From positions 1-34,215 of the forward strand of contig PBNL01000008.1 in assembly GCA_002723115.1 (NCBI GenBank): a DNA stretch of 34,215 bases. Direction: 5' to 3'. Numbering within the stretch: the first letter of the stretch is position 1; every line of letters begins with the position of its first letter. Below, one piece after another: positions 32,700-34,215 of the stretch. This DNA comes from Methanobacteriota archaeon (GTDB lineage Bacteria; Bacteroidota; Bacteroidia; Flavobacteriales_D; Sanyastnellaceae). Under the pieces are notes generated by a model that worked only from the letters and a program-made list of their open reading frames with translations, was not told the origin of the DNA and did no database searches. Made by a program: the position numbers and the translations under genes.

Positions 32700-34215
32700 T
32701 TAGCTTATCACATCCCCAGGACTAACTCCTTCTTCAGGGGTGATAAAGCGGAGACCTCCATCTGCTGTAGAAGCCATAAGAACCATGCCTTGACTTTCTA
32801 CTCCACGAATCTTTCGTGGTTCTAAATTTGCTAGCAACACAACCCTTCTTCCAATTACTTCTTCAGGCTTAAAATGCTCAGCAATGCCAGAAACAACAGT
32901 TCTGATATCAAGACCTGTGTCTACTGTAAGTTGCAATAATTTATCAGCCTTTTTTACTTGAACACATTCAGTTACTGTTGCAACTCTTAGATCCATTTGA
33001 GTGAAATTGTCAAATGTAGTTGGGTCCTTTTGGGGCATGATATTGGGGTTTGTGTTTGACGATTTGTTGCCAAGTTTTGCAACTTGTACTTCAACAAATT
33101 CATCATCAATTTTTGCAAATAATATAGGTAGGTCACCAAGCTTTGTTCCACCTGCAACAATACCAGTGCTTGCGTCACTCCATTTGGCATTTTCTACTCC
33201 CATTGCAGAAGATATTTTTGCTGCAGTTCTCGGTAGAAATGGTTCTAATACTACGCTTAGATTACCAACTACCTGAGCAGTAATGTGCATAATGGTTGCA
33301 ACCCTAGCAGGGTTAGTTTTCATCAACTTCCAGGGCTCCTCTTCAGTCAAGTACTTGTTGCCAAGCCTTGCTACATTCATAGCCTCCAATTGAGCCTCCC
33401 TATATCTATGTCTAGAAATTAGATCAGCAATTTTATCAGGTGCTGCTGCGAGTGATTCAAGGACTTTCGTGTCAATTTCTGTGAGCTCATTTGGGCTATC
33501 AGGAACAACGCTATCATAATACTTTCGAGTGAGAACAATTACTCTATTTACAAAGTTCCCAAGGACGTCTGCTAATTCATTATTCACTCTGTCTCGAAAA
33601 TCAGTCCAAGTAAATTCACTGTCCCTTTGCTCAGGCATAATAGAAGTCAAAACATAGCGCATCACATCAGATCCTTCAGGACTAGATTCGCAGTATTCTT
33701 TAACCCAAACCGCCCAGTTCCTAGAGGTACTAATCTTGTCTCCCTCTAGATTCATAAATTCGTTCGCAGGAACTTGGTGAGGCAAAATGTAATCACCGTG
33801 TTCCTTTAGGAGAATCGGGAAAATGATACAGTGGAATACAATGTTATCCTTTCCTATAAAGTGCAGTAGTTCAGTGTCTGGGCTTTGCCACCAATCCTTC
33901 CAATCCTCTCCATTCTTTTCAGCCCACTCCATAGTAGAAGTTATGTACCCAATAGGAGCATCGAGCCAAACATAAAGAACCTTCCCTTCAGCTCCTTCCA
34001 CAGGAACTGGTACACCCCATTTAAGGTCTCTCGTCATTGCACGAGACTGAAGTCCGCCGTCTATCCAGCTTTTACATTGGCCTATAACGTGGCTCTTCCA
34101 GGCCTTTGAATTGTGATGATGTTCCCCATCGAGTTCACCCTTTTCGATGTAATCCCTTAGCCAATCCTCATGACGACCCATTGGCAGGTACCATAGAGTG
34201 GTGGATTTTAAAACG
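32700..34215 (-). CDS. metG: Methionyl-tRNA synthetase, 3' part (partial at window edge)
   Basis: Charges elongator and initiator tRNA-Met. The frame runs on past the window edge: codons above the ATG at 34181 read TTLWYLPM, the family's HWYLPL-type motif, so that ATG is internal. Seen: GQCKSWIDGGLQSRAMTRDL, GVPVPVEGAEGKVLYVWLDA, FIGKDNIVFHCIIFP, the KMSKS-loop equivalent KISTS in NLEGDKISTSRNW (usual for Bacteroidota), the helical anticodon-binding domain, and a C-terminal EMAPII-like tRNA-binding domain (FTQMDLRVATV, then GIAEHFKPEE and the LANLEPRKIRGVESQGMVL stretch). About 505 residues are in the window; roughly 180 of the N-terminus, with HIGH, are outside. The toxin-antitoxin pair follows on the same strand. 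Confidence 0.97.
   Translation of the reverse strand, partial: VLKSTTLWYLPMGRHEDWLRDYIEKGELDGEHHHNSKAWKSHVIGQCKSWIDGGLQSRAMTRDLKWGVPVPVEGAEGKVLYVWLDAPIGYITSTMEWAEKNGEDWKDWWQSPDTELLHFIGKDNIVFHCIIFPILLKEHGDYILPHQVPANEFMNLEGDKISTSRNWAVWVKEYCESSPEGSDVMRYVLTSIMPEQRDSEFTWTDFRDRVNNELADVLGNFVNRVIVLTRKYYDSVVPDSPNELTEIDTKVLESLAAAPDKIADLISRHRYREAQLEAMNVARLGNKYLTEEEPWKLMKTNPARVATIMHITAQVVGNLSVVLEPFLPRTAAKISSAMGVENAKWSDASTGIVAGGTKLGDLPILFAKIDDEFVEVQVAKLGNKSSNTNPNIMPQKDPTTFDNFTQMDLRVATVTECVQVKKADKLLQLTVDTGLDIRTVVSGIAEHFKPEEVIGRRVVLLANLEPRKIRGVESQGMVLMASTADGGLRFITPEEGVSPGDVIS

Overview
The window is dense, AT-rich chromosomal DNA from a member of the Bacteroidota, most likely an uncultured marine Flavobacteriales. 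This rests on gldH, type IX secretion (T9SS) sorting domains, two TonB-dependent receptors with carboxypeptidase-regulatory-like N-termini, the long form of IspG, a KISTS-type MetRS, DUF2480/DUF4271/DUF6341-like proteins, TAnnTTTG promoter boxes and the near absence of Shine-Dalgarno sequences. Genus cannot be told from sequence reading alone. Both window ends cut tRNA synthetase genes: ileS on the left, metG on the right.

Layout. (1) Positions 1-13334, plus strand: ten co-directional genes with gaps of 0-27 bases or overlaps: ileS (partial), dksA-like, lspA, ispG, recO, TonB receptor, holB-like, ricT, gldH and a secreted M43 protease. This run mixes translation, lipoprotein and isoprenoid maturation, DNA repair and replication, nutrient uptake, and gliding or secretion. 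(2) 13339-19278, minus strand: purQ-dxs-DUF2480-polA, tightly coupled. (3) 19349-19537, plus strand: a small membrane protein facing purD (19538-20833, minus) tail to tail. (4) 20895-26594, minus strand: DUF4271-hemD-rnpA-S41 protease-O-antigen ligase-like-glycosyltransferase. (5) 26604-26900, minus strand: a decayed T9SS sorting-domain fragment. (6) 26946-32125, plus strand: asd, a second TonB receptor and a secreted T9SS cargo protein. (7) 32129-32652, minus strand: a RelE-type toxin/antitoxin pair directly downstream of metG (32700 to the window end).

Most genes are housekeeping. The best leads are: an ispG reading frame with no ATG, GTG or TTG start before its conserved N-terminus, abutting the lspA stop codon; a PolA whose 3'-5' exonuclease has lost all four metal ligands; several operon heads whose -7 promoter box lies only 4-6 bases before the start codon, which implies leaderless mRNAs; and a T9SS pseudogene whose end is still readable past an in-frame TGA. 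I saw no CRISPR array, tRNA, rRNA, insertion sequence or phage gene, and no clearly novel multi-gene defence or biosynthetic system. The only stretch of more than 300 bases without an intact gene is 26595-26945, which holds the pseudogene, a 14-bp palindrome and the asd promoter.
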